Of a stretch of DNA of 64,000 bases, positions 6,851 to 15,974 are shown piece by piece. The notes under the pieces were generated by a model. It ran no database searches. It was not told the DNA's origin and saw only the letters and a program-made list of their open reading frames with translations. Numbering within the stretch: position 1 is the stretch's first letter; every line of letters starts with the position of its first letter. The position numbers were made by a program, and so were the translations under genes. Source of the stretch: an uncultured Sulfitobacter sp. (GTDB lineage Bacteria; Pseudomonadota; Alphaproteobacteria; Rhodobacterales; Rhodobacteraceae); the NCBI GenBank assembly GCA_937928635.1, contig CALFWM010000005.1, positions 1-64,000 on the forward strand, in the 5' to 3' direction.

Positions 6851-9553
6851 ATGCCCCAACGCCGCATGTCCATGACCCACCTCGCGTGGCCCGTCCGGCT
6901 GACCCATTGGGGGATGATCGCGGAACAGGTTGTGCGCGGCTTCTGGCCGTTTTGGACAGTGTTGGCGCTGGTCCTCGCCTTTGTTTTGATGGGCTGGCAC
7001 GACGGGTTGGCTCAGCAGACCCTGTCGGTTTTGGCGGGCGTTGCCGGGTTTGCATTGCTGGTCACGTTTGGCCTCGGGGTGCGGGCGTTTAAATGGCCCG
7101 CGCGGGCCGAAGCCTTGGCGCGTGTGGATGCGCAAATGCCGGGCCGCCCCATTGCCGCTTTGACTGACGAACAGGTGATCGGGTCCGAAGATCCCGCCAG
7201 CCAAGCTGTGTGGCAGACGCATCTGGACCGCATGGCCGCCAAAACGCATGAAGCCCGCGCGGCCAAGCCTGATTTGCAGATCGCGTCGCGCGACCCTTAT
7301 GGCCTGCGCTTTGTCGCGACGTTGTTTTTCGCGGTTGCGTTCTTGTTCGGCACATTGTGGCAAACAGCCGTGATCCCCGAGGTCGAGGGCGACACGGGCA
7401 TTGCCATCGCAGCAAGCCCTGTGTGGGAAGGCTGGATCCAGCCGCCAGAATATACCGGTCGCCCATCGCTGTATCTGGCTGACATCCCGGCCGGAGACCT
7501 CGATGTCAGCGAAGGCAGCCGCGTGACACTGCGCCTATACGGTGATGCCGGTGATATGGCGGTGATCGAGAGCGTTTCTGGTCGTAGCGTTGACCCTGAT
7601 ACTGCCCCAGAAAACCAAATGCAGTTTGATGTGCTGCAAAGCGGACGGCTAGAGATTGCAGGGGCTGATGATGCCTCTTGGTCGTTTAATGTGTTGCCGG
7701 ATGCCAGCCCTACGGTAGAAATCGCGGGCGAGGTTGAGGCTGACGCGCAGGGCGTGATGAGCCTGCCGTTTATCGCCTCTGATGACTACGCCGTGGCTGC
7801 TGGATCTGCACAGATCGACCTGCGGATGGACGATGTTGTGCGCACCCACGGTCTGGTCGCTGAGGCTGATGGTTTTGAGCCTTTGATCGTTGATTTGCCG
7901 ATGCCGTTTTCCGGCAGTCGTAGCGATATTGAAGAGTTGCTGATAGAGGATTTCTCAGAGCATCCCTTCGCCAATTTGCCGGTCACCATCACGATGAGCG
8001 TCACGGATGCTTTGGACCAAAGCGGCATATCTGAACCCTACGACATGATCCTGCCGGGGCGTCGGTTCTTCCAGCCGGTTGCCCGCGCCGTGATCGAACA
8101 ACGCCGCGATCTAATGTGGACGACGGCCAATGCGCCCCGCGTTTTGCAGATCATGCGCGCTATTTCGAACCGGCCTGAGGATGTGTTTACTGGCGAGACG
8201 GTTTATCTGCGGTTCCGTGAAATACAGCGCAATTTGCAGGCGGGGATCGAGGCTGACGACGGCGTGACACCTGCGTTGCGCGACGAATTGGTCGTGGCCA
8301 TGTGGGAATTGGCATTGCAGTTGGAAGAGGGATCGTTGGCCGACGCCCGCGAACGTCTCGCCCGCGCGCAAGAGCGTTTGGAAGAGGCCATTCGCAACGG
8401 TGCCTCGGACGAGGAAATCGCGGAATTGATGCAAGAAATGCGCGAAGCGACAGCGGACTATCTGCAGCAGCTTGCCGATGAGACCGACTTTGCCAATCAA
8501 ACCGACCAGCCTGATCAGGGCGGCCAAGAGGGCGAGCAGCTGTCAGGCGATCAGATCCAAGAGATGATGGATGAGATCCAGCGCTTGATGGAAGAGGGCC
8601 GCATGGCCGAAGCGATGGAGCTGATGGACGAGCTCAACGCGCTGATGGAGAACATCCAGATCACCCAAGGCGAGGGCGGCGAAGGTGGTCCGCAGACGCC
8701 CGGCGAGCAAAGCATGCAGGATTTGCAAGACAACCTGCGCGAACAGCAAGAGCTGTCGGATGATGCCTTCCGCGAGTTACAAGAACAGTTCAGCGAGAAC
8801 GGTGACCAACCCGGCCAACAACCCCAAGGTCAGCAACCGGGCGGCCAACAAGGCCAGCAGCCAGACGGGCAACAGCCCGGCGGACAACCCGGTGGTGGCC
8901 AACAGCCCGGACAACAACCGGGCCAAAACGGTGAACCCGGTGGCCTGTCCGGCCAAGGCCAGAGCCCCGGCGACAGACCACAGGGCGAGGGCCAAGATGG
9001 CGGCCAAGGTGGGGATGGCGAGGGCGAATTCCCCCCCGGTGCCCAGGGAACATTGGCCGAGCGCCAAGAGGCGCTGCGCCGCGAGTTGGACGCCCTGCGC
9101 GACAATCTCCCTGCGATGAGCGGTGAAGACGCCGCCGAAGCCCGCCGCGCGATTGAAGATGCCGAGAGCGCAATGGAAGAGGCCGAAGAGGCGCTGCGCG
9201 GCGGTGATCTGGCCGAAGCACTGGACCGTCAGGCCGAAGCCTTGGAAGCGATGCGCGACGGGATGCGTGCCTTGGGGCGGGCGCTGGCCGAGAACGAACA
9301 AGACGGCGACCCCGGCCAATCGCAGGCCGATGGCGGCGACGCACAGGGTCAACCGGGCGGTGACAACACCGATCCTTTGGGCCGTCAGCGCGGCGCTACA
9401 GGTGATGCAGGCAGCGATGAGAACATGCTGCAAGGCGGCGATGTCTACCGCCGCGCCGAAGAACTGCTCGAGGAACTCCGCCGTCGCGCGGCCGAGCAAG
9501 AGCGCCCTGACGCAGAACGTGATTATTTGGAACGCCTGCTGGACCGGTTCTAA
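6851..9553 (+). CDS. TIGR02302 family low-complexity membrane protein
   Basis: A 900-residue protein matching the alphaproteobacterial family TIGR02302 (DUF4175-like). Two membrane segments lie near residues 30-80 (FWTVLALVLAFVLMGW and a second pair) and one near 155-170 (VATLFFAVAFLFGTLW). A beta-rich region with YTGRPSLYL follows. From about residue 530 it is low complexity: Glu/Ala/Met-rich coiled helices, a Gln-Gly-Pro tract of about 100 residues built from GQQPGG-like units (about 8800-9050), then more Ala-Glu helices. The biochemical role is unknown; conservation beside lysA and ftsE suggests an envelope function. The proximal part is globular, so this is a real gene, not a repeat artefact. 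Confidence 0.85.
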   Translation: MPQRRMSMTHLAWPVRLTHWGMIAEQVVRGFWPFWTVLALVLAFVLMGWHDGLAQQTLSVLAGVAGFALLVTFGLGVRAFKWPARAEALARVDAQMPGRPIAALTDEQVIGSEDPASQAVWQTHLDRMAAKTHEARAAKPDLQIASRDPYGLRFVATLFFAVAFLFGTLWQTAVIPEVEGDTGIAIAASPVWEGWIQPPEYTGRPSLYLADIPAGDLDVSEGSRVTLRLYGDAGDMAVIESVSGRSVDPDTAPENQMQFDVLQSGRLEIAGADDASWSFNVLPDASPTVEIAGEVEADAQGVMSLPFIASDDYAVAAGSAQIDLRMDDVVRTHGLVAEADGFEPLIVDLPMPFSGSRSDIEELLIEDFSEHPFANLPVTITMSVTDALDQSGISEPYDMILPGRRFFQPVARAVIEQRRDLMWTTANAPRVLQIMRAISNRPEDVFTGETVYLRFREIQRNLQAGIEADDGVTPALRDELVVAMWELALQLEEGSLADARERLARAQERLEEAIRNGASDEEIAELMQEMREATADYLQQLADETDFANQTDQPDQGGQEGEQLSGDQIQEMMDEIQRLMEEGRMAEAMELMDELNALMENIQITQGEGGEGGPQTPGEQSMQDLQDNLREQQELSDDAFRELQEQFSENGDQPGQQPQGQQPGGQQGQQPDGQQPGGQPGGGQQPGQQPGQNGEPGGLSGQGQSPGDRPQGEGQDGGQGGDGEGEFPPGAQGTLAERQEALRRELDALRDNLPAMSGEDAAEARRAIEDAESAMEEAEEALRGGDLAEALDRQAEALEAMRDGMRALGRALAENEQDGDPGQSQADGGDAQGQPGGDNTDPLGRQRGATGDAGSDENMLQGGDVYRRAEELLEELRRRAAEQERPDAERDYLERLLDRF

Positions 9554-9565
9554 ACGGACAGCGGA

Positions 9566-10543
9566 TTAGCCGGGCAGCAGCGCCTGCAATCCATTGTCCA
9601 ACGCCAAGCGGATCGTGTCGATCGCACTGACATATCCCGACAATAGCCCGCTGAGCGGCGTGATGAGACGTCCGATCTGCGGCGCGAAGATGTAGAGCAA
9701 CAGCAACACAAGCGCGAGGATCAGGGCGGTGATAAACCCACGGCCAAACCGGCTCTTGGTGCCGGTGTCGCCCTTTGCCTCGGCCTCTTTGGTCTTCTCT
9801 TGGCGGCGCAGCGTCGAGTTTATCTCTTCCACATCTGGCAAAAGGTCACCGCGTGCGGCGGCGCGTTCTGCGGCCAATGCTGCGCGTTTGTCGGCTTTTT
9901 CCTGCGCGCCAATTTTAAGGCGAGCCATCCGCTCTCGGGCTTGTTCCGCGATGGCGTCGTTTGACTCGACCGGGGGCTGGGCGTCGATATTGAGATTTGG
10001 CTGGCTTTCCAGCGGGTCCGCCGCAGGGCTGGCGCGCCGCTGGGTCTCTAGGGCTGCTTCTTCTTTTAAGATATCGGCAATGCCCGGTGTCACGGTGGAT
10101 TTGCGCGGGCTGGCCGGTGCGTCTTGGGCCACCTCGCCTTTGGGCTCGGGTTCGGGCGTGTTGGTGGCCCGTTCTTGTTCGATGCGGGCGGCCAAGCTGG
10201 CGCTGGCGGTGTCTGTCGGTGGCGCGGTTGTCACGCTGACATCTGACAGCGCCGCGTCCAAAACAGCATCGACGTCGTCTTTCTGTGTGGTGTCGATCAT
10301 GGTGGTCTTGACGGCGCGGCTGGGCGTTGGCGTCACCGCAGCAGGGGCTGGTTCTGCGACGGGCCGGGATACAACACGCTCAGGGGGTGGTGTTTGCCGT
10401 TCAGCGGCGCGGGCGTCAGAATCGCCTTGGTTCTCAAACCACGTATGCGCGCAATTGGAACATTGGACTTCGCGTCCTTCGGGGGGAATCATATCCGTCC
10501 CGACTTCGTATTGAGCATCGCAATTGGGACAGATCAGCCGCAT
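9566..10543 (-). CDS. Zinc-ribbon (MJ0042-type) membrane protein
   Basis: A 325-residue protein beginning MRLICPNCDAQYEVGTDMIP with a second CSNC pair near residue 33. The CPNC...CSNC arrangement is the MJ0042-type zinc ribbon. A long Pro/Ala/Thr-rich disordered middle and a charged helix (QEKADKRAALAAERAAARG) follow. One membrane helix lies near residues 270-290 (FITALILALVLLLLYIFAP), and a short hydrophobic tail ends the chain. An upstream GTG at 10558 is in frame, but the ATG at 10543 gives the usual family start. The function is unknown; the position opposite ftsE is typical for Rhodobacteraceae as I recall it. It ends 12 bases from the TIGR02302 gene, tail to tail. Confidence 0.8.
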   Translation of the reverse strand: MRLICPNCDAQYEVGTDMIPPEGREVQCSNCAHTWFENQGDSDARAAERQTPPPERVVSRPVAEPAPAAVTPTPSRAVKTTMIDTTQKDDVDAVLDAALSDVSVTTAPPTDTASASLAARIEQERATNTPEPEPKGEVAQDAPASPRKSTVTPGIADILKEEAALETQRRASPAADPLESQPNLNIDAQPPVESNDAIAEQARERMARLKIGAQEKADKRAALAAERAAARGDLLPDVEEINSTLRRQEKTKEAEAKGDTGTKSRFGRGFITALILALVLLLLYIFAPQIGRLITPLSGLLSGYVSAIDTIRLALDNGLQALLPG

Positions 10544-10725
10544 CAAAATAGGGTCCACGTCAATTTTGGTGAGTTGGCAGCGGCAATACCCCTCACCAAT
10601 TCACACCCGTACCGGCAATAAATGCGCAGTTTCGGTGACCTTTTGCAAGGGTCGCGCCGGGCTTGCATTGAAACCTGCCGGTCTTGTTGTCAAAAGACAC
10701 TGTAGGCTAGGGCGGGTAATGCGGT

Positions 10726-11400
10726 GTGATTGAGCTTGAAAATGTCAGCTTTAGTTATGGCGGCGCCGAAATCCTGTCGGATGTGTCTCTGTCCCTGCGC
10801 CCCGGATCATTTCACTTTCTAACCGGGCCGTCGGGCGCTGGCAAAACCACGTTGCTCAAGCTGTGCTACGCGGCCCTCACGCCAACGCAAGGCACCGTGC
10901 GCGCGTTTGAGGCGGAGACGGCGACGATGGACCGCGATACCCTCGCCCTTACCCGTCGCCGGGTCGGTGTGGTGCACCAAGATTGCCAGTTTCTCGATCA
11001 CCTGACGCTGTCGGACAACATTAACCTGCCGCTCACTGTTGCGGGGTTGGAAGGAGATTATGCGCAGAATCTCGCGGATTTGATGAATTGGGTGGGGTTG
11101 CGGGATCAGGCAGATCAATTTCCGCCGTCTCTATCGGGTGGCGAACGGCAGCGCGCGGCATTGGCGCGCGCGGTGATCATGTCGCCCGATGTCGTGCTCG
11201 CAGATGAACCCACCGGGAACGTCGATTGGGAGATGTCGCAGCGTTTGGTCAAGCTGTTGGTAGAGTTGAACAAAATGGGTAAGGCGATCCTCGTTTGCAC
11301 CCATGATCTGAACCTTATTCGCGCGGCCAAGGCGTTGGCCCCCACCCGTGTTTTACGGCTGAAAGGTGGCAAGTTGATCAGCGCGGGGGCCGATCTGTGA
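10726..11400 (+). CDS. ftsE: Cell division ATP-binding protein FtsE
   Basis: A 224-residue ABC ATPase that, with FtsX, couples septal peptidoglycan hydrolysis to the divisome at the inner membrane. Walker A is GPSGAGKTT (residues 34-42), the signature is LSGGERQRAALARA (about 138-151), Walker B is VVLADEPTGNVD, and the H-loop is CTHD. The start is a GTG giving MIELENVSFSYGG, the usual FtsE opening. Its stop overlaps the ftsX start by four bases (GTGA), as expected for a two-gene operon. Confidence 0.95.
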   Translation: MIELENVSFSYGGAEILSDVSLSLRPGSFHFLTGPSGAGKTTLLKLCYAALTPTQGTVRAFEAETATMDRDTLALTRRRVGVVHQDCQFLDHLTLSDNINLPLTVAGLEGDYAQNLADLMNWVGLRDQADQFPPSLSGGERQRAALARAVIMSPDVVLADEPTGNVDWEMSQRLVKLLVELNKMGKAILVCTHDLNLIRAAKALAPTRVLRLKGGKLISAGADL

Positions 11401-12320
11401 CGCGGCTGGCGGGGATAATGAGCTTTTTCCAAGGTCTATGGGCCTTTGTTGCGGGCGATGCGCGGGCGGAACGCACCGTGCCGCCATCGGGCTATTCGGT
11501 CTGGCTGGTGGTCTTTGCCGCCGCCGCGATGACGTTTCTGGCCGTCTTTGTCAGCGCCTTGTCGCAGACCACCGCCCGCGTCGCAGACCTGTGGAGCCAA
11601 GAGCTGTCGCGCGCCTCGACCTTGCGCATCACAGCCGATCCGGATGCAATGGAGGCGCAGGTTGCTGCGGCCCTAAAGGTGCTCGACACCACCCCCGGCA
11701 TCGCGTCGGTGCAGGTGATGACATTGGCCGAACAGGCGGCATTGCTGGAGCCGTGGTTGGGTCCTGATGTGCCGTTAGAGCTGCTGAACGTGCCTGCGAT
11801 GATCGACGTGGTTGAAGACGAAAACGGGTTTGACGGGGCGGGCCTGCGCGCGCGGTTGGCCGCCGAAGTGCCGGGCGCTGTCTACGATGACCACACCACA
11901 TGGCGCGCCCCCTTGGTCCGGGCGGCGGGGCAATTGCGTGTCACAGCGGCGCTGGCATTGGTGCTGATTCTCGGCGCTTTGGCGGCGATGGTGGCGCTGG
12001 CTGCGCAAGCGGCCTTGGCCGCTAACGCGCAGGTGATCTCTGTGCTGCGGTTGGTGGGCGCGCGGGACGTCTATATCGCGCGGGCCTTTGTGCGGCGGTT
12101 TACCTTGCGGACGTTTGCGGGCGCTGCGGTGGGCGCCGTGGTCGGTATGATCGTCGTGGCGCTGCTGCCCAATGACGCCACCTCGGGCGGGTTTTTGACC
12201 GCGATCGGATTTCAGGGGCTTGGGTGGATCATGCCGGTTATCCTGCCGTTTGTTGCGGGGGTCATTGCCTTTGCCGCGACGCGCGCTGCGGCCTTGCGGA
12301 TGCTGCGGCAGCAGGCATAG
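11397..12320 (+). CDS. ftsX: Cell division protein FtsX
   Basis: A 307-residue inner-membrane partner of FtsE. The first membrane helix is near residues 34-58 (VWLVVFAAAAMTFLAVFVSAL). It is followed by an extracytoplasmic domain of about 120 residues, then three further helices near 180-205, 225-255 and 270-295, the standard four-helix FtsX layout. The cytoplasmic LVGARD segment between helices 2 and 3 is typical. It starts at a GTG overlapping the ftsE stop. There is a short N-terminal cytoplasmic region before helix 1, normal for the family. Confidence 0.93.
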   Translation: MTRLAGIMSFFQGLWAFVAGDARAERTVPPSGYSVWLVVFAAAAMTFLAVFVSALSQTTARVADLWSQELSRASTLRITADPDAMEAQVAAALKVLDTTPGIASVQVMTLAEQAALLEPWLGPDVPLELLNVPAMIDVVEDENGFDGAGLRARLAAEVPGAVYDDHTTWRAPLVRAAGQLRVTAALALVLILGALAAMVALAAQAALAANAQVISVLRLVGARDVYIARAFVRRFTLRTFAGAAVGAVVGMIVVALLPNDATSGGFLTAIGFQGLGWIMPVILPFVAGVIAFAATRAAALRMLRQQA

Positions 12321-12349
12321 TGATCACACCAATCGAAAGGGCCGCTTCA

Positions 12350-13102
12350 ATGCCGAAACTGTCTCCACTGGCCTATGCGGTCCAATGGGCGCGTTCGTTG
12401 ATCTACATCATTCAGGCGTCGTTTATGATGCTTGTTGTGGGGTTGGCGTGGATGCCTTGGGCGTTGTTTTCGCGGCGCGGGGGGATGGCTGGCTGTCACG
12501 CGTGGGCCGCCTATGCCTGTTGGTCGGCGCGCTGGATAATTGGTTTGGAAACCGAAGTGCGCGGCACCCCGCCTGATTATCCCTGTATCGTGGCCGGTAA
12601 ACACCAGTCGTTTCTCGATATTATCATGATTTTTCACGCCATTCCGGCGGGGCGGTTCATTATGAAACGCCAGATCCTGTGGACCCCGATCATTGGGCTT
12701 TATGCGATGCGGATCAATTGCATTGCGGTGGATCGGGGCAAGCGTGCGCAGGCGATTAAAAAGATGCTCGCAGATGTACACGCGGGCGATGTCCCCCCCG
12801 GTCAATTGATCATCTTCCCGCAAGGCACGCGGATCAAACCCGGCGTGAAGGCCAAATACAAAGTCGGCACCGGCGTGCTGTACCAAGAGTTGAACCAACC
12901 CGTCGTCCCCGTGGCCACCAATGCGGGTCTGTTCTGGCCCAAACGCGGCATCATGCGCTACCCCGGCACGGCGATTGTCGAATACCTCGATCCGATCCAA
13001 CCCGGCCTGTCTGTTGATGAGTTCACGGCAAAACTGGGCGATGTGATCGAGACCCGGTCCGATGCGTTAATGGCCGAGGCGGGGTTTGTGGTTGATGAAT
13101 AA
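12350..13102 (+). CDS. plsC: 1-acyl-sn-glycerol-3-phosphate acyltransferase
   Basis: A 250-residue membrane-associated acyltransferase, probably making phosphatidic acid in phospholipid synthesis. The catalytic HX4D motif is HQSFLD near residue 85, and the substrate motif is FPQGTR near residue 157 (Gln in place of the common Glu, as in many alphaproteobacteria). Two N-terminal hydrophobic stretches anchor it. ATG 12350 is preceded by GAAAGGG at 12335-12341; an in-frame GTG at 12320 overlapping the ftsX stop is an alternative. The product could instead acylate another lysophospholipid. Confidence 0.88.
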   Translation: MPKLSPLAYAVQWARSLIYIIQASFMMLVVGLAWMPWALFSRRGGMAGCHAWAAYACWSARWIIGLETEVRGTPPDYPCIVAGKHQSFLDIIMIFHAIPAGRFIMKRQILWTPIIGLYAMRINCIAVDRGKRAQAIKKMLADVHAGDVPPGQLIIFPQGTRIKPGVKAKYKVGTGVLYQELNQPVVPVATNAGLFWPKRGIMRYPGTAIVEYLDPIQPGLSVDEFTAKLGDVIETRSDALMAEAGFVVDE

Positions 13103-13697
13103 GATCGAGGATATCGCCAGCCTAGAGGCGATCTATGGCACGCCGGGCGAGGCTTCGGTGATCAAAGTCGCCCCGCATATGACGCCGCTGTACCGCAAAT
13201 GGATCATGGCGTCGCGCTTTTGCGTGCTGACGACGGTCGGCCCCGAGGGCACAGACGGTAGCCCGCGCGGCGATGATGGCGCTGTCGTGGTCGAGATGGA
13301 TCCCCAGACCCTGCTCATGCCCGATTGGCGTGGCAACAACCGGATCGACAGCCTGCGCAATATTGTCCGTGATGGGCGTGTTAGCCTGATGTTCATGGTG
13401 CCCGGCTCTGCCAATGTGGTGCGGGTCAATGGGCGGGCGGTGCTGACCGCTGACGCAGATATGCTGGCCCGGTTTGACCGCGACGGCAAACAACCGCGCT
13501 GCGTTATCGTGATCACCATCGACGAGGTTTACAGCCAGTGCGCCCGCGCGATCATGCGATCGCGTCTATGGGCGGGCGAGGATCACAGCGCAGACCTGCC
13601 GTCCGTCGGTGACATATTGGCCGAGGCCAAGGCGGGCTTTGACGCGGCCGCCTACGATATCCAGTGGCCGCAGCGCGCGGATAAAACCATGTGGTAG
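13095..13697 (+). CDS. PPOX-type FMN-binding flavoprotein
   Basis: A 200-residue protein of the pyridoxamine 5'-phosphate oxidase-like split-barrel superfamily. Recognisable parts are ASRFCVLTTVGPEGTDGSPRG (about residues 37-56), LLMPDWRGNNRIDSLRNI (about 74-91), and MFMVPG followed by NGRA. The pattern resembles the MSMEG_1061/DR2398-type subgroup of FMN-dependent, often pyridoxamine oxidase-unrelated, reductases. The substrate is unknown. Its ATG lies inside the end of the acyltransferase gene (8-base overlap), so the two are translationally coupled. Confidence 0.8.
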   Translation: MNKIEDIASLEAIYGTPGEASVIKVAPHMTPLYRKWIMASRFCVLTTVGPEGTDGSPRGDDGAVVVEMDPQTLLMPDWRGNNRIDSLRNIVRDGRVSLMFMVPGSANVVRVNGRAVLTADADMLARFDRDGKQPRCVIVITIDEVYSQCARAIMRSRLWAGEDHSADLPSVGDILAEAKAGFDAAAYDIQWPQRADKTMW

Positions 13698-13701
13698 CGG
13701 C

Positions 13702-14664
13702 TTAGGCGGCCAGCCCTGTTGACCCGAGTTGCAAATACTTGGTGCGGCGATCCGTGCGCAATGCATCCGCGTCCATCCCTTGCATGTTGGTCAGCAGCAT
13801 TGAAATCGCATCCCCCACAGCCGCGATGGCCTGCGTAGGTGCGCGGTGCGCGCCGCCCTTTGGTTCGGGGATGATTTTGTCGCAGACACCGAGTTCCAGC
13901 AGGTTTTGCGCCGTCAAACGCAGCGCTTCCGCCGCTTCGCGCATCTTTTCCGCGTCTTTCCACAGGATCGAGGCGCAGCCTTCGGGTGAGATGACCGAAT
14001 AGATCGAATGTTGCAGCATCGCGACCTTGTTGGCGGTCGCGAAGGCCACGGCGCCGCCGGATCCGCCTTCGCCGATGATCACAGAGACCAGCGGTACGCC
14101 GAGTTGCAGACATTTTTGGGTTGATCGCGCGATGGCCTCGGATTGTCCACGTTCTTCGGCGCCTTTGCCGGGATAGGCGCCGGGGGTGTCCACGAGCGTG
14201 ATCACCGGCAGGCCAAACCGGTCGGCCATATCCATCAGGCGGATCGCTTTGCGGTAGCCCTCAGGGCGGGCCATGCCGAAATTGCGCTCGATCCGGCTCT
14301 TGGTGTCATTGCCTTTTTCATGGCCGATCACCATCACAGGACGGTCGCCAAGCCGCGCGAGGCCCCCCATCACCGCATGGTCATCGGCAAAGTTCCGGTC
14401 CCCCGCCAGCGGCGTATATTCGGTGAACATCGCGTCGATGTAGTCTTTGCAATGGGGGCGGTCGGGGTGGCGGGCCACCTGACATTTGCGCCATGGGCTG
14501 AGATCGTCATAGAGAGATGTCAGCAGATCAGCGGCTTTGCGGTCGAGGGCGGCGGCCTCTTTTTCGACATCCATCTCTTCATTGGCGCGGGCCATGGCGC
14601 GCAGCTCTTCCGCTTTGCCTTCGATTTCAGCCAGCGGTTTTTCAAATTCGAGATAATTGGTCAT
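13702..14664 (-). CDS. accA: Acetyl-CoA carboxylase carboxyltransferase subunit alpha
   Basis: A 320-residue subunit that, with AccD, transfers the carboxyl group from biotin to acetyl-CoA, the first committed step of fatty-acid synthesis. It begins [17 protein letters not shown], has [24 protein letters not shown]-like spacing near residue 120 (GHEKGNDTK), then the [10 protein letters not shown] motif near 155 and [10 protein letters not shown] near 198. Length and start are normal. It ends five bases from the convergent PPOX gene. Confidence 0.96.
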   Translation of the reverse strand: MTNYLEFEKPLAEIEGKAEELRAMARANEEMDVEKEAAALDRKAADLLTSLYDDLSPWRKCQVARHPDRPHCKDYIDAMFTEYTPLAGDRNFADDHAVMGGLARLGDRPVMVIGHEKGNDTKSRIERNFGMARPEGYRKAIRLMDMADRFGLPVITLVDTPGAYPGKGAEERGQSEAIARSTQKCLQLGVPLVSVIIGEGGSGGAVAFATANKVAMLQHSIYSVISPEGCASILWKDAEKMREAAEALRLTAQNLLELGVCDKIIPEPKGGAHRAPTQAIAAVGDAISMLLTNMQGMDADALRTDRRTKYLQLGSTGLAA

Positions 14665-14668
14665 GTGG

Positions 14669-14706
14669 CCCTCGCAAGTCTTTGGACCGATATAGGCCTG
14701 CGAGGG
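14669..14706 (-). promoter_or_regulatory. 5' leader stem-loop before accA
   Basis: An 8-bp inverted repeat (CCCTCGCA paired with TGCGAGGG) lies just upstream of the accA start. It would form a hairpin next to the ribosome site in the mRNA. No known attenuator is recognised; the role is inferred only from position. Confidence 0.3.
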
Positions 14707-14725
14707 CAGGGGCGCAACGGGGCTA

Positions 14726-15032
14726 GGGTCAGGACCTGTTTATCTTGCACTGCTGGCGTCATAACCGCGATACTTCAGTGGTTTGAGACATGAAGCAACG
14801 AACGGGTTCATTGCAAATGGCTCACGCCGCTGAAGTGAAGCGGTTTTGTCGTCCGTCGTGCCAAAGGCACGCCATAAAGTTCGGCCCACCTTTTGGTGGG
14901 GCGGATTTGACGGATTTCCCCCGTGAGCTGCGGCACATCTGCTTGAAATTCAACGAGAGTTCCTGCGCAAATGCGCCTTGTCACAGAAAAAATCTGCCAA
15001 ACCAGAGGTTCAGAATTAATGGATCCTGACCC
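14726..15032. mobile_element. MITE-like / degenerate IS element, 307 bp, TA target duplication
   Basis: The ends are inverted repeats: GGGTCAGGACCTGTTTAT on the left and, read on the other strand, GGGTCAGGATCCATTAAT on the right, with about 16 of the first 22 bases matching and the first 9 identical. Both ends are flanked by TA (14724-14725 and 15033-15034), the duplication typical of some IS5-family (IS427-like) elements. The interior has no convincing transposase; a frame covering 14808-15137 on the minus strand is unrecognisable and runs out of the element. It is best read as a non-autonomous miniature element or internally deleted IS. It sits between accA and the VPLPA-CTERM gene. Confidence 0.7.
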
Positions 15033-15123
15033 TAGCGCCTCCTCATGGCAGTTTCCTTGGCTGAGCAGTGCGGAAATGCTGGACCAAGCACCTGCGTTTT
15101 TCCCGAAGTGCATATTTTGCAAG

Positions 15124-15163
15124 AAAGAACGCGGCACCCGTTGCGGGATGCCGCGTTTTCTTT
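15124..15163 (-). terminator. Rho-independent terminator of the VPLPA-CTERM gene
   Basis: A strong GC stem (AACGCGGCA paired with TGCCGCGTT, extended inward by CCCG/CGGG with one bulged base) is followed on the minus strand by TTCTTTCTT and on the plus strand by TTCTTTT. It lies about 20 bases after the stop of the minus-strand gene and could work in both directions. Confidence 0.8.
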
Positions 15164-15181
15164 TGTATCAGGCTTTCAGCC

Positions 15182-15784
15182 TTAGCCGCGCTTGCGACGG
15201 GCAATGCCAAGGGCACCAAGACCGGCCAGCAGCAGCGGCAGACCTGCGGGCAGAGGCACCGCCGCAGGGCCTTTCACAACAGCGGTGTAGCTGTAGGAGG
15301 GCTGGACGGCCTCGCCATCGGGGCGGGTCAAGTCAACAAACAGAGAGTCGGTCAACCCGCCTGCAAAGTTCACAACAATGCTGCCGCCGTTCAGAACGGA
15401 ATTGATATAGCTTTCACGGCTGTTGCGGTTGTCGATGTCTACATCTGTGCGGAAGCCAAAGACTTCACCAGGGTTGAATCCGCCAAAGGTGAAGGCGACG
15501 GAGTCTGCCCGCAGACCGCCGCTGGAGTTGGTGTCAAGGCTGGAATCCAGCGTAAAGGTGAACGTGCCAGTGGTCGCGCCGGCATTGCTTGCGGAGTCAA
15601 AGTTGCGAGATGTATCGCCCAGTGACAGCGTAAAACCTGTGATGTCACCTAGATCACCGGTATTAGACAAGGCAAGAGTAGGCGTGTTCACGCTGCCGGA
15701 AAAGTCGAGCATAAAGCCGGTTGTAGAAGCAGAAGCAGCGCCAGCTGAAATAATGGCGGCCGCAGTGAGCGCAGTCAGTTTCAT
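15182..15784 (-). CDS. VPLPA-CTERM sorting domain protein
   Basis: A 200-residue exported protein. Residues 1-19 form a signal peptide (LTALTAAAIISAGAASAS). The middle is Ser/Thr/Asn/Gly-rich beta structure without Cys. The C-terminus is VPLPAGLPLLLAGLGALG followed by IARRKRG, the sorting signal (VPLPA motif, hydrophobic helix, basic tail) of the PEP-CTERM-like family found in roseobacters. Such proteins are thought to be processed by an exosortase-type transpeptidase and often take part in exopolysaccharide or biofilm export. No exosortase is in this window. The body has no recognised domain. Confidence 0.9.
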   Translation of the reverse strand: MKLTALTAAAIISAGAASASTTGFMLDFSGSVNTPTLALSNTGDLGDITGFTLSLGDTSRNFDSASNAGATTGTFTFTLDSSLDTNSSGGLRADSVAFTFGGFNPGEVFGFRTDVDIDNRNSRESYINSVLNGGSIVVNFAGGLTDSLFVDLTRPDGEAVQPSYSYTAVVKGPAAVPLPAGLPLLLAGLGALGIARRKRG

Positions 15785-15974
15785 TAAAGTCGTCCTTACT
15801 TGTTATGATCGCATATATGTTGGCGTATGTGCCCAATATAGAGCATTTAATTCATTGGAATCGAGCGAAATTATACCCAAATTTCAATTTTTTATTGGAA
15901 TTCAATGCACAATCGGCACTATTCGTTTTCATTGTTTCCGAGGGCGCGCCAATGTCCTGTCGCGAAGTTCAGGT
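15785..15974. promoter_or_regulatory. Promoter region of the VPLPA-CTERM gene
   Basis: An AT-rich stretch upstream of the minus-strand gene. On the minus strand a perfect TATAAT lies at 15875-15870, 86 bases before the start codon; the matching -35 is poor. The remainder up to the palindromic repeats shows nothing else I can name. Confidence 0.4.

Noticed and set aside
8790-9050. DNA repeat array or assembly artefact
   Set aside because: The repeats are irregular at DNA level and keep a single open frame inside a known low-complexity protein family.
9729-10514. 261-residue plus-strand frame
   Set aside because: Shadow of the zinc-ribbon protein on the minus strand, whose CxxC pairs and membrane helix show the true frame.
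14808-15137. 109-residue minus-strand frame across the MITE
   Set aside because: It crosses the element end, resembles no transposase I know and lacks a good ribosome site.
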